64,000 nucleotides of DNA from Massilia sp. H6. Lineage in GTDB: Bacteria > Pseudomonadota > Gammaproteobacteria > Burkholderiales > Burkholderiaceae_D. Below are positions 9,325-18,597 of this stretch, piece after piece (positions within the stretch are counted from its first letter, which is position 1; every line of letters begins with the position of its first letter). Both the position numbers and the translations under genes were made by a program. The DNA is taken from the NCBI RefSeq assembly GCF_024802625.1, contig NZ_CP103373.1, forward strand, positions 1 through 64,000, given 5' to 3'. The notes beneath the pieces are model-generated. The model was not told the origin of the DNA and searched no databases. It worked only from the letters and a program-made list of their open reading frames with translations.

Positions 9325-11310
9325 ATGCTGTTTAAAGAATTTGTCCTGCACAACTTCGGCATCTATAAAGGACGTCACGAGGTTGATCTGATGCCAGGGC
9401 AGGGCCGACCAATCGTCTTGTTCGGTGCACTCAACGGTTCCGGCAAGACCACCTTTCTCGACGGTCTGCAATTGGTTTTGTACGGCAAGCATGCGCGCTG
9501 CACCGCGCGCGGCAACATGGCCTACCCGGATTTTTTACGCAGCTGTATCAACCGCTACGTCTCGCCACATGAGGGAGCCGGGCTTGAACTCGAGTTCCAG
9601 CATCACCGCGAAGGAAAATGGCAGACCATCCGGGTCAAACGCAGTTGGAACGGTCGCACCGAGAACGTGCGCGAAAAACTCGAAGTGATCCGCGATGGTG
9701 TGCTTGACGCTATGTTGTCGGAGCGTTGGAGCGAGTTTGTTGAGGATTTTATTCCTTCGCAGATCTCCGAACTCTTTTTCTTCGATGGCGAAAAAATCGA
9801 AGCGCTGGCCGACGAGCAATCGGCCGCGGCCATCATCCGTACTGGCATTCAGGCGCTGCTCGGTTTGGACGTCGTTGAGCGGCTCATAGCCGACATCAAA
9901 GTCCTGGAACGCCGCCGTCGCGTGGATCAGCTTCACCCGGAAGCGCAGGCGCTCATCAAAGCCAACCAACAAGCGTTGGAGCTGCTGAGGGACAAAATGG
10001 CGGAGCTCGAAGCTCAGCTCAAGCAGCAGAAGACGGTGACGGAAGCAATCGCGGGCGAACTGAAGGTCTCCGAAGAAAGCTACCGCCAACAAGGCGGTGC
10101 GTTGGCCGAGCAAGCGGCGGTGTTTAAAGCCCAGCTCGAACTAGCGCGCGAACAGAAGGAGGCGCACGACAAGCACCTGCGCGACAAGATCGCCGGTGGT
10201 CAAGCGCCTTTATTGCTTGTACAGAATTTGATGCGCACCGCGCGCACTCAGTTGTCCATCGAAAGCAACGCGCACGTGGCCGCCGCGATCGTGCAGGAGA
10301 TGAGCGCACGCGATGCCGATGTGCTCGGCTGGTTAACCCAGAACGACGTCAGCGCCGCGACACGCGATGCGTTAGCAGCGCAATTGGCGCGCGACCGTGA
10401 GCAACGCGCAGCTGCGGCCCAGATGCCGGCGTATTTGCACCTGCGGCCGGAAGCGCTTGCCATGTATACGGAGGAGCACTTCACAGCGCTGCACGCGGAC
10501 TTAGGCGAGGAATTAGTACGCGAACAGCAGCTGGCTGAACGCGTCAACGATTTGGACCGTACGCTGGCCGCGATGCCCAATCCCGAGACCTTGGCGCCAT
10601 TGCGCGAGCGTGTGGTCAAGCAAGAACAGCTGCTTCAGCAAGCGTTGGGCGCGGCGGACCTGCTTCAGCAACAACACGACGATGCGGTCAAGACAGTGGC
10701 CCAGGCCGAGCGGGAATTGCAAAACCGCATGCTCGAATTAGCCGATCAAGACCTGAAGCATAAGACGAATGAGCGGGTGCAGCGTCATCTTGGCCAGGTC
10801 GAGAAGACCTTGCGTAGCTACCGGGAGGCGGTCCTGCAACGGAACGTCAAACGTCTATCCGGCTTGATCCTGGAGAGCTTCCAAAGCATCACGCGCAAAC
10901 CGAAAATGTTCGAGCGCATCGAGATCTCGCCGGTCGATTTTCGTCTAGCCTTGTTCGATCATGCTGGCCATCAAATCCCGAGCCATCAACTCTCGGCCGG
11001 AGAGCGTCAATTGTTGGCGGTGTCGATCCTGTGGGGCTTGAGCCGGGCGTCAGGGCGTTCGCTGCCAGCCATCATCGATACGCCGCTCGGTCGTTTGGAC
11101 GGGCAACATCGGCAAAAGCTCGTCAAGAACTACTTCCCGAAGGCAAGTCACCAGGTCATTCTGCTGTCGACCGACCAGGAAATCGACGAGGAGCTGCACG
11201 CTAAGCTCGAGCGCTCGATCTCGCAGGAATACGTGATTGAATATAGCGAAGAGCAGCAAAGTTCGCAAATCTGGCCAGGTTATTTTTCGTTTGCTGAGGC
11301 ATTGTTATGA
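9325..11310 (+). CDS. dndD: DndD, SMC/Rad50-like ATPase
   Basis: This 661-residue ATPase has split nucleotide-binding halves. Walker A GALNGSGKTT is at residues 33-42. Long coiled coils run over about 190-300 and 390-490. The ABC signature HQLSAGERQLL is near 553 and Walker B PAIIDTPLGRLD near 582. It probably opens or nicks the DNA so that DndC can insert sulfur. It sits in the operon between dndC and dndE, with a 4-base overlap into dndE. A broken copy of bases 10831-10942 is present at the left edge of the window. Confidence 0.95.
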   Translation: MLFKEFVLHNFGIYKGRHEVDLMPGQGRPIVLFGALNGSGKTTFLDGLQLVLYGKHARCTARGNMAYPDFLRSCINRYVSPHEGAGLELEFQHHREGKWQTIRVKRSWNGRTENVREKLEVIRDGVLDAMLSERWSEFVEDFIPSQISELFFFDGEKIEALADEQSAAAIIRTGIQALLGLDVVERLIADIKVLERRRRVDQLHPEAQALIKANQQALELLRDKMAELEAQLKQQKTVTEAIAGELKVSEESYRQQGGALAEQAAVFKAQLELAREQKEAHDKHLRDKIAGGQAPLLLVQNLMRTARTQLSIESNAHVAAAIVQEMSARDADVLGWLTQNDVSAATRDALAAQLARDREQRAAAAQMPAYLHLRPEALAMYTEEHFTALHADLGEELVREQQLAERVNDLDRTLAAMPNPETLAPLRERVVKQEQLLQQALGAADLLQQQHDDAVKTVAQAERELQNRMLELADQDLKHKTNERVQRHLGQVEKTLRSYREAVLQRNVKRLSGLILESFQSITRKPKMFERIEISPVDFRLALFDHAGHQIPSHQLSAGERQLLAVSILWGLSRASGRSLPAIIDTPLGRLDGQHRQKLVKNYFPKASHQVILLSTDQEIDEELHAKLERSISQEYVIEYSEEQQSSQIWPGYFSFAEALL

Positions 11311-11684
11311 TTATCGATGACGTGCGCGTCTCCGAAAAAGCGAAGCACCAACTGTTGACCCTCAAGCGTCGTACCGGCATTTTGCAATGGAACGTGCTAT
11401 GTCGCTGGGCCTTGTTGACCTCGCTGGCCGAAAGGACCGTACCGCCGCACGAGGAAATCATCACCGACAGCAATGTCGAGATGAGTTGGAAGACGTTTGC
11501 TGGCACACTCGACGAGGCGATTACCGCAGTTGTGCGTCAACGCGCGCATGAGGATGGTGTCACGGAGGACCAACTGCCGCAGTTCTTTAAGATTCATTTG
11601 CACCGAGGCATCGCCTACCTCTTGAATGGAGCTCAAGACCTACGCGGCCTGATCGCGATGACCGGTGGCGGTAAGAAGTGGTGA
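11307..11684 (+). CDS. dndE: DndE, small DNA-binding subunit of the Dnd complex
   Basis: This 125-residue protein overlaps dndD by 4 bases (ATGA) and closes the dndBCDE operon. The sequence (VRVSEKAKHQLLTLKRRTGI near the start, then a helical body) fits the DndE family. DndE binds nicked duplex DNA and completes the DndCDE modification complex. It has the usual family length. No strong terminator follows; after it comes about 200 bases of unassigned sequence and an IS remnant. Confidence 0.93.
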   Translation: MIIDDVRVSEKAKHQLLTLKRRTGILQWNVLCRWALLTSLAERTVPPHEEIITDSNVEMSWKTFAGTLDEAITAVVRQRAHEDGVTEDQLPQFFKIHLHRGIAYLLNGAQDLRGLIAMTGGGKKW

Positions 11685-11874
11685 TGTCTTTCTACGTCAC
11701 CTCACCACGTGTCATGGATCGGCATATCGTCTGTGTTACTTCGCAACCCTAGGATCCACATTGAGACTGGGACTGTGGCTTATTGCGCTAACGGTATTGC
11801 CAAAGGCCGGCGCCGCGCCTACCGACTGCTACTGTGTCTGGGGGATAGACGAACACCCAGAGCGCCGCTGTCCT

Positions 11875-12021
11875 AAAAACGTCTAACAAAACCGTTGGAC
11901 ATACCGCCCAACAGGTGAGCGAGCAGGCAAGCGAATGGAACGCTTGGGGGATGTCTGCGCGTCGCTCGTGCCGATGCGTAGTCCGCGAAATCGGTGTAGC
12001 CATCGTAGGGGAGTTAAGCCA
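11875..12021 (-). mobile_element. IS5-family transposase 3' remnant
   Basis: Two minus-strand frames together read the end of an IS5 (IS427-like) transposase: LRWLHRFRGLRI in one and HRHERRADIPQAFHSLACSLTCW in the next. They are split by a frameshift. The same end occurs at 55546-55590 on the plus strand, with the bases 'ggcggtatgtc-aacggttt-gttag-cgtt' nearly shared. Only the last ~45 codons and the terminus survive. It marks the point where the accessory block joins the end of the dnd operon. Confidence 0.7.
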
Positions 12022-13365
12022 TCAGTACGGCACGATTTTCCGAATAATATCAAGATTCCCTTCAGTGATATATATATTACCCTGCTTGTCAATAGTTATT
12101 CCACGACTAGTTGTGAATGGAGTCGGAGGCGCAAATCCGTCACGATAGCCCGGCGTGCCAGCAATTGTATAAGTGGAAACCAATCCATCAGGACCAATTT
12201 GTCTTAGAAATCCATTTCCGGTGACAAAAACATATCCTTCTGAATCAACTGCTAGAGCCATCGGAAAATGAAAGCGCGCTTCCGTAGCATACCCATCCAC
12301 ATCGGGGGAGGAATCGACCGTAACCTTGCCCGCAATTGTAGTCACAACGCCTTCTGCAGAGATCTTCCGGATTAAGCGGTTAGAAGTATCAGCTAACCAT
12401 ACATTTCCGTTTTTATCAGTTGCGATTCCTTCAACGGCGCCGAACATTGCATTAATACCCGTCCCATCGCGGCTTCCTGGCATACCCATACCGGCGAAGG
12501 CCAACACTGTGCCATCAGGCATGACCTTACGGATCATATAATTTCCGGTATCAGCGACGTACACTGTACCAGCCAAATCGACGGCAACAGACCTCGGCCC
12601 TCTAAAACTTGCTATTGAAGCGCTTCCGTTGTCCGCCCCTGCCTGAGTACTCCCGGCCAATGTCGAAACGTTACCCGCTAAGTCAATTTTACGAATGACA
12701 TTATTGCCAGAATCAGCTACATATATATTGCCCTTCGAATCCGACGCTAGGCCCATCGGCGAATTGAACCGTGCAATGCTAGGTGCTCCGTCGACATAAC
12801 CACCGAAGCCATGTGCAACGCCGATTAACTCCACTGCGCCATTGGCCGAAATTTTACGTAGGGCATTTCCTGACGTAACATACACGGTACCGAAAGGGTC
12901 AAGCACCACTCCATGCGGGGTGTACACGCTTGCGAACTCCGTAGCCATTGCTTTGGTGGAGCGACAGATAACATTGATATCGCTGATATTCATCTTTCCT
13001 ACTTTGCCGGCCCCGTTCTGCAGTGAACAGATTTTTGCACCAAGTGGTTGCCTGGCGATGCTCACAACGTACGAATTACCTTCGGTTAATTTAGTTGAAA
13101 ACATAAAGTTAGTCGCGTTAGCGGAAACGCTAATAGTCTCGTCCCCCAGCATAAGTTGTAATCCATCACCATACGACGCCGATACTGTACCACCAAGAGT
13201 AATCGATTCGGCAGGAGCGTTAATTGGCGGTGTCGGGACACTAGTTACCGGCGGCGCTGTGTTCCCTATTTGTACTGGTGCTGCATTTTGCGAACTGCTA
13301 CCTCCACCGCCACACGCGCAAAGCAGCAAGGTTAGAGTAGATGACATAGCGAGGAATTTAATCAT
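12022..13365 (-). CDS. NHL-repeat lipoprotein
   Basis: This is a 447-residue protein beginning MIKFLAMSSTLTLLLCACGGGG: a lipoprotein signal with lipobox LCAC, then a glycine/serine linker. A domain of about 90 residues follows. At least five NHL beta-propeller repeats come next (for example GNIYVADSGNNVIRKID, GTVYVADTGNYMIRKV, GNVWLADTSNRLIRKIS). It should sit on the outer membrane or in the periplasm. I chose the internal ATG at 13365 because the signal peptide starts there; the frame is open to 13407. The gene is clearly more AT-rich than the dnd genes, which suggests separate acquisition. No link to phosphorothioation is evident. Confidence 0.8.
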   Translation of the reverse strand: MIKFLAMSSTLTLLLCACGGGGSSSQNAAPVQIGNTAPPVTSVPTPPINAPAESITLGGTVSASYGDGLQLMLGDETISVSANATNFMFSTKLTEGNSYVVSIARQPLGAKICSLQNGAGKVGKMNISDINVICRSTKAMATEFASVYTPHGVVLDPFGTVYVTSGNALRKISANGAVELIGVAHGFGGYVDGAPSIARFNSPMGLASDSKGNIYVADSGNNVIRKIDLAGNVSTLAGSTQAGADNGSASIASFRGPRSVAVDLAGTVYVADTGNYMIRKVMPDGTVLAFAGMGMPGSRDGTGINAMFGAVEGIATDKNGNVWLADTSNRLIRKISAEGVVTTIAGKVTVDSSPDVDGYATEARFHFPMALAVDSEGYVFVTGNGFLRQIGPDGLVSTYTIAGTPGYRDGFAPPTPFTTSRGITIDKQGNIYITEGNLDIIRKIVPY

Positions 13366-14659
13366 GGATTCTTTGTTTAACCAGATATTGGAAGTCACCA
13401 AATACAAAAGGTACGTATAAATTATAGGTACTTAATCCGATCATATCCATTATGAGTTCCTCTTTCGAAACTAATACTGCCATCTCGGAAGTTTAAACAT
13501 CGAAAAAAATATTGAGGGCACTTCTGTCGATTTGCCTGAACCGCAACGCATTGTCGACCACGTAAAAACGGGGTATGCCTAATGTAATTTTGAAATTTTG
13601 GCATCAAGCTGAGCAGTTTAGAGCATTCCCAGCATCGAAAATGCACATATTGTCACACTAAGGAGTAGGCGTCTTGAGAGCAGTCGTGGCTGCGATTCAA
13701 CGTCAACAGACTGGGTTTTTCGATGGGCCTGACTAGGGCAGTGGGCCTTTGCTTTCGCGTTGACATTACTTCGCGGTTTCGAGTGCGATGCGTAAAGCGT
13801 TGATTTGACACGTAAATTGGATTGTTGAATGGCTGTCGTGAAAGCCAAAGTGAGAGAGCTTAGTCCGCACTTGGCGCGTAAACTGGCGTAACAGTTCGCC
13901 TACTACTTACGTGCAGCCGTTATAAGTTTTGCAATCCTCGTTGGAAATTGACGATAGCGCACAGCCCAGCGGCCGACTTCATTATTGGGCTTCGTGTAGA
14001 TCAGGCAGACGTCATGAAGGCGGCCTCGACGCATAACGGTCCTACAGGGCGGGCATGGCCGTGGCAGCTTCTGGGCCGATTACATCTTCCAATCGAGCCA
14101 AACGAACCTACGAACGCAACGGATGCGAATGCCAGCGAAGGCGCTAGGTAGATGCAGCGGCAATACGAAGCAACCTTGCAAGTCGAGGTGAGGAATCGGC
14201 AACAGTCAGTGCATACGTCAGAGCGCAGAATGCGATAGGAACCCAAACTAAGAGGGCATGACCCAGCAGATTCGACAGTACATTCACGCTAGGTGAAAGC
14301 AACGCGAGCGCGCAGCAGAACTAAAGACCTGCAAGAAGTAGAGCAAGCATAAACGCACCGACAGGGTGGAACTGTGGTCTAGGCAGTGTCATGTTTGAAA
14401 TCCTTGGGAAATGCAAATGTCCGCTCCTTGCCCGAGGCGGCCGTTCGGCTCAGCATAGCAGGTGTAGTCTTTCAATTTTGGGCCTCGTCATAGTCGACCT
14501 GGTAACTTACTTCTCGTCGAGCCATGTCTGAGGTATTCAGAACTGGCACGATGGAGCGGCGAAGTAATTCGGGATCACTCCCGAACATCTACTTCGAGTG
14601 GAGACAGCTGATGTATTGTTGGTTAAAATAGTTGCTCTTCCTTACTCGAAAGCCGATCC
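13366..14659. other. 1.3 kb without a supported gene
   Basis: Only short, unconvincing frames occur. A 19-codon frame starting at 13829 (MAVVKAKVREL) and minus-strand frames of 74-81 codons have no recognisable family and no good ribosome-binding site. The stretch reads as decayed accessory DNA. Confidence 0.5.
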
Positions 14660-15667
14660 ATGCGTGCTCTACTTTCCGCGAACGCCATCCGCACCGCTGT
14701 ACACGATGTCCTTGTCGATCCCTCCCAGGATCGCGTTGTCGCGGTGGCATTCGTGGGTAAAGATCCGACCAGGTGGCTGCCGTCCAATCTAAAGGGCATC
14801 CAGCTGTATTGCTGGCCAAAATTAGGAAGCACCAATCCAGCCAGTATCGAGACCTTGCTTAACATGGACGTTGAGGTGCACTTCGTCGAGAACTTGCATG
14901 CCAAGCTGTTTTGGGGCGCGGCCGGCGGTGCGGTGATCGGGTCTGCGAATTTGTCGGAAAACGGCATGGACGAAAACCGCTTGATTGAAGCCGCTGTTCA
15001 TTTGCCGGCAGGCGATCCCGCAATCGCCGATTTCTTGAGCTCGATTCACGCGCGCGCGGTGGGGAGTAAGGAACACGAAAAGGAGTTCAGGAGGCAGCTG
15101 GACCGACTTCACATCGCGGACGTGCAATACCTTCAACGCAACCCACATCCGCGCAAGGCTGCTAGCGGCGAGAAGCCTGCGGCATCGCGCACCTTCGGTG
15201 ACTGGTCTGAGTCCAAGATGCCGGAACGATGGCAGCTCGGCTGGTGGGAGGAAAAGGCCGAGCCTCCGCGCGACGCTGCGGTGGAGTTTAGCTCGCGCTA
15301 TCCTGGCCAGCAGTACGAATCCTGGCTACCCGGGGTAAAAGGTGAATTGATCGAGGGAGTCGCCACGCTGTCCGTGAAATTTTCTTCGGATCCGCGGCGC
15401 GTCCTTGTGCGACCAGCGCCTTACTGGTGGTATCCAGAAGATTGCATCGTTTCGCACCAAAAGAACGCGCAACAGTATCCCTATAACTGGCTGGCGAGAA
15501 TTGATATACCTGTGGGGCGCGGCGTGCCATTCAACCCTGCTGAGAAGCGTTTTCAGTTAGCCCTCAAGGCAACAGTCGATAGCTTAGGCGACGATATTCT
15601 GGAAGTGCGCGGACCTGTTCGAGGACGCTTTCTGACGACCTTGAAGCGCCATTACGGTCAGTTATAA
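14660..15667 (+). CDS. Phospholipase D-like (HKD) domain protein
   Basis: This is a 335-residue protein. The N-terminal ~120 residues form a PLD-like half domain with LHAKLFWG then VIGSANLSENGM, that is, HxK followed by the GSANLS strand. There is a single HxK, so activity would need a dimer, as in NgoFVII- or Nuc-type nucleases; the aspartate of the full HKD motif is not obvious. The C-terminal 150 residues (WQLGWWEEK, RPAPYWWYPEDC) are not recognised and may bind DNA. The gene stands alone inside the gap between dndE and dptF. Nuclease function is a reasonable inference, but a role in phosphorothioate restriction is speculation. Confidence 0.72.
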   Translation: MRALLSANAIRTAVHDVLVDPSQDRVVAVAFVGKDPTRWLPSNLKGIQLYCWPKLGSTNPASIETLLNMDVEVHFVENLHAKLFWGAAGGAVIGSANLSENGMDENRLIEAAVHLPAGDPAIADFLSSIHARAVGSKEHEKEFRRQLDRLHIADVQYLQRNPHPRKAASGEKPAASRTFGDWSESKMPERWQLGWWEEKAEPPRDAAVEFSSRYPGQQYESWLPGVKGELIEGVATLSVKFSSDPRRVLVRPAPYWWYPEDCIVSHQKNAQQYPYNWLARIDIPVGRGVPFNPAEKRFQLALKATVDSLGDDILEVRGPVRGRFLTTLKRHYGQL

Positions 15668-16003
15668 GCGGCGTTGGACAACCTATCTGACACAGCACGC
15701 CGCTACAGAGCGATGGGGCGGAAGATAAGCTGCCTTAAGGGGCACAGGTCTTCGGGAAGCAGTGCCTGGGCCATGGCATCAGTCCGTCTACAAACACGGA
15801 CGCCCTGTTAGTGCCCTTACTAAGCCTGCTTAGGTTTGCTAGCGACCCATTGCGGACGATCACGCACAAATAGTCTGCGCCAATTTCTTAATCGTGGAAA
15901 GTGAGGTTCCAGGTGCAACGGAACGGCATACGAGTTAGACCTGCGCTAACTTACTGGCGATGATCAATTGGGATGACGGACTTTTCTAGGGTTCCGGCGG
16001 AAC
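15668..16003. other. No gene seen
   Basis: The 336 bases between the PLD-like gene and the end of hipA hold no credible reading frame on either strand. Confidence 0.45.
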
Positions 16004-17341
16004 TTATTGAATATCAGGCAGTTGTTCCTTAGTGATTCCGGAAAGAAATCGTTTGGCCTCGGCGCGCATGCCTTCAGCGATGCTGGTCCACGTGTGTTCC
16101 TGGAAATTGATCGGTAGTTGTGGCGCGACCTTAGCCAGCACCTCATCCACGCTGAGCACCAGTAGCACCATCGCGCTCCATATCACTGGGCCGCCGTTCT
16201 TCATTGCCAGCTGGTGCCAGTGGCGTGTATGCATATCTCTGAATCGGTAGTGTGCGTTCTTCGACCGAATTGCCATGGCCGCTCCAGCTTTTTGCGGACT
16301 GAGTTGGTGGGCACCTTTGCCCAAGTAGGGCCAGACCGACAGGATGTCGTAGAGCGGCGTCATTTCATATGCGTCTTCGTGTCCCAAAAAAATGGAGAAA
16401 TTTTTCGCATGCCCATCCGACGCGGCCAACAGGAAAAAGATTAGCTGCGTTAATAAAAAGCGCATCGTGTCGTCTTTGTCCACGCTACCTTGAAGAAGTT
16501 GCAGGCACTGAAGCATGCCGGGGCCGCCGTGCTCTTCATATTTTTTTTCCGGCGGAACGGCAAGTGCCTGACAGAAATCTTCCTGTGGCAGTCGGGCGAT
16601 CCAACTGTCATCGTCCCGCCATTCCCGATCAAAGCGTTCCACAACAAGAACGGTCTGTTCACCAAACGTGAGCATCGACGTCGTTGCTGTCTGCAGTCCA
16701 AACGCGGCGACGATTTGGGCGCATAACCACTCATTCTGTACAGAGTTCGACATATCCAGTACCGCCCCTTTGAGTGGCACAAATCCAAGCGGCAGTTTGA
16801 AGATATGAGTAGTTGGCGTTGATCCCCTTGGATGGCACCACTGCCCGTTCCAGAGAGTAAAAGCTGTCTTTTCTTGGGCGCCTGCAATTGAAATCCGAAA
16901 CAGCTCGTCTTCGTTGTGAGCCGGACCAGCGTCGGCAGGAATGGCTTGCAAAATATCCGCTATTTTTCCGTTGGATAAGGGCTCGCAATTAATACGATTC
17001 CAGCCGTCGGGGAGCACACCATCGGGCAACAATTGCACGGCACCAACGCAATCACGGCCGATCGCCTCTAAGAGAGCGAAAGTATCTGATTTTGCATTGA
17101 AACGTTTGGCCAGACGCGAGCGTATTTTGTCGTTGTCAGGCAATAGATTATCGAAGTAATTTTTTACTGCGTCGCCCTTGATTTCAAGCGAGCTGCTGAT
17201 GGGCAACGATAGCGACAATGATCGCCGGCGCGGCGAATCAAGCCATGATGCTTCGTATCGGAAGGTATGGGCGCTGCGGTCGACGCTCCACATGCCGACA
17301 AGTATCCCATTCATCCACACATTCAGCGCCTGGCTCACCAA
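16004..17341 (-). CDS. hipA: HipA-family Ser/Thr kinase toxin
   Basis: This is a 445-residue protein. The N-terminal 'couple_hipA' domain (VWMNGILVGMWSVD...YEASWL) is followed by the kinase-like domain. The activation segment ISIAGAQEKTAF lies near residue 150, the ATP-site lysine in THIFKLPL near 182, the catalytic DGHAKNFSIFLG near 313 and the metal-binding MTPLYDILS near 332. HipA kinases phosphorylate aminoacyl-tRNA synthetases and arrest growth unless HipB holds them. hipB lies directly upstream and the two frames overlap by 7 bases, so they are one operon. All key residues appear intact. Confidence 0.92.
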   Translation of the reverse strand: MVSQALNVWMNGILVGMWSVDRSAHTFRYEASWLDSPRRRSLSLSLPISSSLEIKGDAVKNYFDNLLPDNDKIRSRLAKRFNAKSDTFALLEAIGRDCVGAVQLLPDGVLPDGWNRINCEPLSNGKIADILQAIPADAGPAHNEDELFRISIAGAQEKTAFTLWNGQWCHPRGSTPTTHIFKLPLGFVPLKGAVLDMSNSVQNEWLCAQIVAAFGLQTATTSMLTFGEQTVLVVERFDREWRDDDSWIARLPQEDFCQALAVPPEKKYEEHGGPGMLQCLQLLQGSVDKDDTMRFLLTQLIFFLLAASDGHAKNFSIFLGHEDAYEMTPLYDILSVWPYLGKGAHQLSPQKAGAAMAIRSKNAHYRFRDMHTRHWHQLAMKNGGPVIWSAMVLLVLSVDEVLAKVAPQLPINFQEHTWTSIAEGMRAEAKRFLSGITKEQLPDIQ

Positions 17342-18192
17342 GAACCTTTTTTCAGTTTGCCAAGACCTAGGCCGGCCGCGCTGGCAAGTTTGCGCAGCTG
17401 TTCGCTGGAGCTAAGGCCGAGACCGGCCTCGCTGGCAAGTTTGCGCAGCTGTTCGCTGGAGCTAAGGCCGAGACCGGCCTCGCTAGCAAGTTTGCGGAAC
17501 TGTTCGGTGGAGCTAAGGCCGAGACCGGCCTCGCTGGCAAGTTTGCGCAGCTGTTCGCTGGAGCTAAGGTCGAGACCGGCCTCGCTAGCAAGTTTGCGGA
17601 ACTGTTCGGTGGAGCTAAGGCCGAGACCGGCCGCGCTGGCAAGTTCGCGCAGCTGTTCGCTGGAGCTAAGGCCGAGACCGGCCTCGCTAGCAAGTTTGCG
17701 GAACTGTTCGCTGGAGCTAAGGCCGAGACCGGCCTTGCTAGCAAGTTTGCGGAACTGTTCGGTGGAGCTAAGGCCGAGACCGGCTTCGTTGGCAAGTTTA
17801 CGCATTTCGTCGCTGGAGCCAAGGCCGAGACCGGCTTCGTCGGCAAGTTTACGCATTTCGTCGCTGGGGCCATGGCCGGGACTGCCTCCGCTGGCGAGTC
17901 GGCGCATGTTCTTGCTGAAGCCGAGACCTCTCTCGGCTTCGTTAGGGATCATGTTTCGTGGAGGTGTTTCATGAGGATCACTCAAGGCAATGCTTACACC
18001 GAGCATCGAGAGTAGTTGCATTAACTGATCAAAACTTACCAAACCAGGGTTTGCCTCTATTTCGGCAATACGTACCTGACTCACCCCAACCAGAGCGCCA
18101 AGCTGCGCCTGTGTAAGGCCGCGCTTTTTCCGCAGCGCCCGAAGGTGTTGGCGTAGTTGCGCCGAGAAGCTAATGGGGTAGGTAGTTGCCAT
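17335..18192 (-). CDS. hipB: HipB-like antitoxin with ten C-terminal 17-residue repeats
   Basis: This is a 285-residue protein, where a usual HipB has about 70-110. Residues 10-70 form a Cro/C1-type helix-turn-helix (LTQAQLGALVGVSQVRIAEIE). Residues 71-107 are a linker. Residues 108-277 are ten back-to-back 17-residue repeats with consensus SSSEQLRKLASEAGLGL, ending in GKLKKGSW. It should bind its own promoter and neutralise HipA. The repeat tail is what makes it unusual; it could be a surface for HipA, an oligomer-forming arm or a contingency tract whose length varies. Confidence 0.9.
   Translation of the reverse strand: MATTYPISFSAQLRQHLRALRKKRGLTQAQLGALVGVSQVRIAEIEANPGLVSFDQLMQLLSMLGVSIALSDPHETPPRNMIPNEAERGLGFSKNMRRLASGGSPGHGPSDEMRKLADEAGLGLGSSDEMRKLANEAGLGLSSTEQFRKLASKAGLGLSSSEQFRKLASEAGLGLSSSEQLRELASAAGLGLSSTEQFRKLASEAGLDLSSSEQLRKLASEAGLGLSSTEQFRKLASEAGLGLSSSEQLRKLASEAGLGLSSSEQLRKLASAAGLGLGKLKKGSW
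17362..17871 (-). repeat. Ten 51-bp in-frame tandem repeats inside hipB
   Basis: Ten units of exactly 51 bases fill 510 bases of the coding sequence. Units differ by a few bases and alternate between two forms (SSSEQLRKL and SSTEQFRKL), with two more diverged units (SDEMRKL) at the N-terminal end. No unit has lost the frame, which points to selection on the protein rather than idle slippage. A weaker relative (FSKNMRRLASGG, residues 92-103) precedes the array. Confidence 0.95.
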
Positions 18193-18204
18193 GATAAGTG
18201 AAGT

Positions 18205-18250
18205 ATATAAGCCCTAGGCTATAAAGTCCAGATATAGGGCGTAACATATA
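18205..18250. promoter_or_regulatory. Probable HipB operator, copy 1
   Basis: This AT-rich stretch lies just upstream of the hipB ATG. It contains an inverted repeat, GCCCTA (18211-18216) and TAGGGC (18235-18240), within a block that recurs 346 bases upstream. HipB proteins repress their own operon through dyads in this position. The assignment rests on position, symmetry and repetition. Confidence 0.6.
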
Positions 18251-18550
18251 TTTTTGTTGACAGGGTAGCACTGGATAATTTTCCGTAGCAAGGGCGCTCG
18301 TGGGAAAAGTTGTTCGTCTTCGCGAAACCCTGGCAGCAAGCAGAACTTGGCGACGCCTTCTAGCTCCACCTAGGCCACTGCTGTTTTTGGGAAAGCTTAC
18401 GGTAGACAGAAGGAGCTCCAATTCCGGGCGTGTTTACTGTGAAGGTTAGGAATTGCTTGATGAATTCAAATTGCTCACATTTCCCTCAGTTCGCAAGATG
18501 TTGGGGGGTTAGGTTGTAAACTGTTGCGCCTGGTCATCATAAGAAGCAAA

Positions 18551-18597
18551 ATATAAGCCTTATCCTATAAAATCCAGATATAAGGTCTCGCATATAT
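18551..18597. promoter_or_regulatory. Probable HipB operator, copy 2
   Basis: This is a near repeat of the block at 18205-18250, sharing TATAAGCC, CTATAAA, TCCAGATATA and CATATA at the same spacing. Where the inverted arms differ from copy 1 they change together (CCTTAT with ATAAGG here, GCCCTA with TAGGGC there). The stretch between the copies (18251-18550) holds no supported gene. Confidence 0.55.

Noticed and set aside
17362..17871. Regular repeats that could be taken for a CRISPR array
   Set aside because: Units are contiguous 51-mers without spacers and all lie in frame inside hipB.
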